Source of the DNA: Bolinopsis microptera
Taxonomy: Eukaryota > Ctenophora > Tentaculata > Lobata > Bolinopsidae
DNA length: 64,000 nt
Assembly (NCBI RefSeq): GCF_026151205.1
Contig: NC_087079.1
Coordinates: 2,637,730-2,701,729, forward strand
Direction of reading: 5' to 3'
The notes below the pieces were generated by a model. It saw only the letters and a program-made list of their open reading frames with translations, was not told where the DNA came from and searched no databases. This document shows positions 62,521 through 64,000 of this stretch, one piece after another. The translations under genes were made by a program, and so were the position numbers. Each line of letters starts with the position of its first letter. Within the stretch, counting starts at the first letter, position 1.

Positions 62521-62625
62521 AGCACATGATTTTTTTTCAGGACCTAAGAGATTTTTGAAGGGACGCCAAAAACTTTCAGTGGGGGGGGGGGGGGGGGGGG
62601 GGCAGATGGTAACGTTACGCCACTA
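62521..62625. mobile_element. Right-end fragment of a hAT-type MITE relative
   Basis: GAAGGGACGCCAAAAACTTT, a run of about 22 G, then GGTAACGTTACGCCACTA, matching the right end of the MITE family at 1-158, 26088-26376 and 29846-30131 but with a changed last base. No left end seen; the motif cluster adjoins instead. Confidence 0.7.
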
Positions 62626-63134
62626 GTAGTGGTACTGGTAGACTCTCATAACAACATTTAGAGACTTAGCCACTATTAGTGACGTCGAAATAATATTATT
62701 CAAGCTTATATTTATTAATCAAGATTAAAAGGCTAAAGTTAATGTTTAAATGGCCCGGCAGTGCGTTTTAGCTGGTTCTCATGGGAAATGGAGTAGTTTA
62801 GCAGAATCTAAACGGACTGACAGCAGCTGTGCACGCTACGCAGACACGCAGCTATTAACCGTGCAGCTTCTCGCTTTAAAATAGAATTCTGCAGATCCTG
62901 TAGGTACAACTACTCCAAAATAAACTGTTATGTGCAGCTTAAACCTGTTAATAAAGAGTCGAGAGGATTTGAAGAGTTGCATGGGATAGCAATTATTCAA
63001 TAAATAAAATTCCTTTTTAATATCAAGACTCGGTATTTACGAACGACTAAATAATCAAGATTTGTCAGAATCTATGAAGCAAAATGAGGATTTTCAAACT
63101 CTACAAAAATTTATAATTTATTATAATAACTCAC
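62626..63134. other. Non-coding upstream of the LADRLF exon in map order
   Basis: Would be the intron 3' of the exon at 63135-63629 on the minus strand. Nothing else recognised. Confidence 0.4.
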
Positions 63135-63629
63135 CCAAATAAGATAGTCCACTCCTTGAAAAGGTGACCTAACAGGCCCCCCCTCCTCCTGCTTCTCACT
63201 TCTCTCCTGATAGAAGGAGTCGTAACACAGTACAGCACAGTCTGGTATGAGCTCTAGAAAGAGCCGATCAGCAAGACACCCGTCTGGGGAACTGAGGAGG
63301 TCTGCGAAACAGTCGTCCTCTATCACTGGGGTCAGATTATCTGAGGGCTCGGCTGGTGTAGTGGGGAAAAGTCGATCTACTAAACTGTGGTCTGTGTCTG
63401 AGGTGGCGAAGAGTCGATCTATTAGATTCTGTTCTAGTTCAGAAGTGGCGAACAGTCGCTCTGCTAGACTTTGTTCGTTTTCGGAGCCGGCGAACAATCT
63501 GTCTGCTAAACTTTGCTCAATTTTGGAGGGGGTGAACAGTTGATCTGCTAACGTTTGGTCAATTTCAGAGGTAGCGTACAGTCGTTCTCGTTTATTCTTT
63601 TTCCTTTTATAGCTTCTACAGCTTCGCAT
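63135..63629 (-). CDS. Exon with 14-residue LADRLF repeats, unknown protein
   Basis: On the minus strand, a frame opening at ATG 63629 with a basic start (MRSCRSYKRKKNKRERLY), then five 14-residue units: ATSEIDQTLADQLF, TPSKIEQSLADRLF, AGSENEQSLAERLF, ATSELEQNLIDRLF, ATSDTDHSLVDRLF, a degenerate sixth (DGCLADRLF), and a Cys/acidic tail. A strong donor (GTGAGT) after 63135 suggests the exon ends there, in the phrase DYLIW, and that more exons lie at lower coordinates. An acceptor-like TTCTACTCTAG-type phrase precedes the ATG, so the true start may be further upstream. The units are amphipathic with a fixed Asp-Arg-Leu-Phe end; a repeated short binding motif is inferred. No family recognised. 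Confidence 0.55.
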
Positions 63630-64000
63630 TCCACGAAACCCCTAGAGTAGCAATGTTGAGTTTTTCAGTTGAGAAAAAGATCAAGAGAAAGCTGAAAGGG
63701 TTCCAGGGTTTTCAAATCAGCAGAGATATTTGTGCTTCAGATAAAAGTCCACGGATGCCTTCCCAAATCACATGCAAAATGTAAATGCAAACTCGTTCTT
63801 TTAGAATGTTATAGTTGGAGTAATTCCAGCAGAAAACAAAGGAAAACAAGAGCTGTGGATTTGCTGAAATCCACTTGACTTAGTTGGCCTTGATTCTCAA
63901 AATATTATTCCAATATGATCCAGAGAAATGTTTACACTCACGGAAATCTACCGCAGACATCTGATTAACAAGTGTAGAAGAGTGTACTTGTAGTTAACAA
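63630..64000. other. Window end, nothing recognised
   Basis: No exon supported; may be intron or 5' flank of the gene above. Confidence 0.4.

Overview
The window is animal nuclear DNA: AT-rich, with spliced genes (GT-AG introns, AATAAA signals), large gaps and many non-coding transposable elements and satellites. The gene content (an LDLa-rich leucine-rich-repeat-less rhodopsin-type receptor, FKBP15, a RASEF/Rab44-like GTPase, a pentraxin/LamG protein) and the style of the repeats suggest an early-branching invertebrate, most probably a cnidarian; a sponge or another marine invertebrate is not excluded. No CRISPR, operon, rRNA or tRNA was recognised.

Layout. 1-4.2 kb: the right end of a hAT-type MITE, then the last exon of an LDLa GPCR whose reading frame ends inside a hexanucleotide array. 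4.2-9.1 kb: gene-poor, with a 0.4-kb dispersed repeat and minisatellites. 9.1-15.2 kb: a previously unrecognised-looking secreted gene made of a signal-peptide exon and at least six very short exons, all phase 1, each coding one short, mostly helical and basic segment; a 1.37-kb palindrome sits in one intron. 17.7-20.1 kb (minus): a secreted pentraxin/LamG protein with a 12-unit, 21-residue glycosylated coiled-coil repeat and duplicated terminal exons. 20.1-39.1 kb: dense mobile DNA, including an invertebrate multi-copy transposon-type ORF broken by two later insertions, an RT/nuclease retroelement broken by a third, and a series of TIR elements that each carry their own short motif repeated at the ends and inside in both orientations.

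39.4-43.6 kb: FKBP15 (plus), apparently complete but with one frame break in an A-run. 45.4-47.5 kb (minus): a seven-exon Rab-like GTPase with a CAAX end. 48.2-48.8 kb (minus): a putative secreted basic protein. 49-63 kb: mainly non-coding with several striking satellites (AG dinucleotide, a 14-nt unit, an array of the splice-donor consensus, a 317-bp tandem duplication). 63.1-63.6 kb (minus): an exon with five 14-residue repeats ending LADRLF. The strongest novelty candidates are the phase-1 mini-exon gene and the class of 'own-motif' TIR elements.
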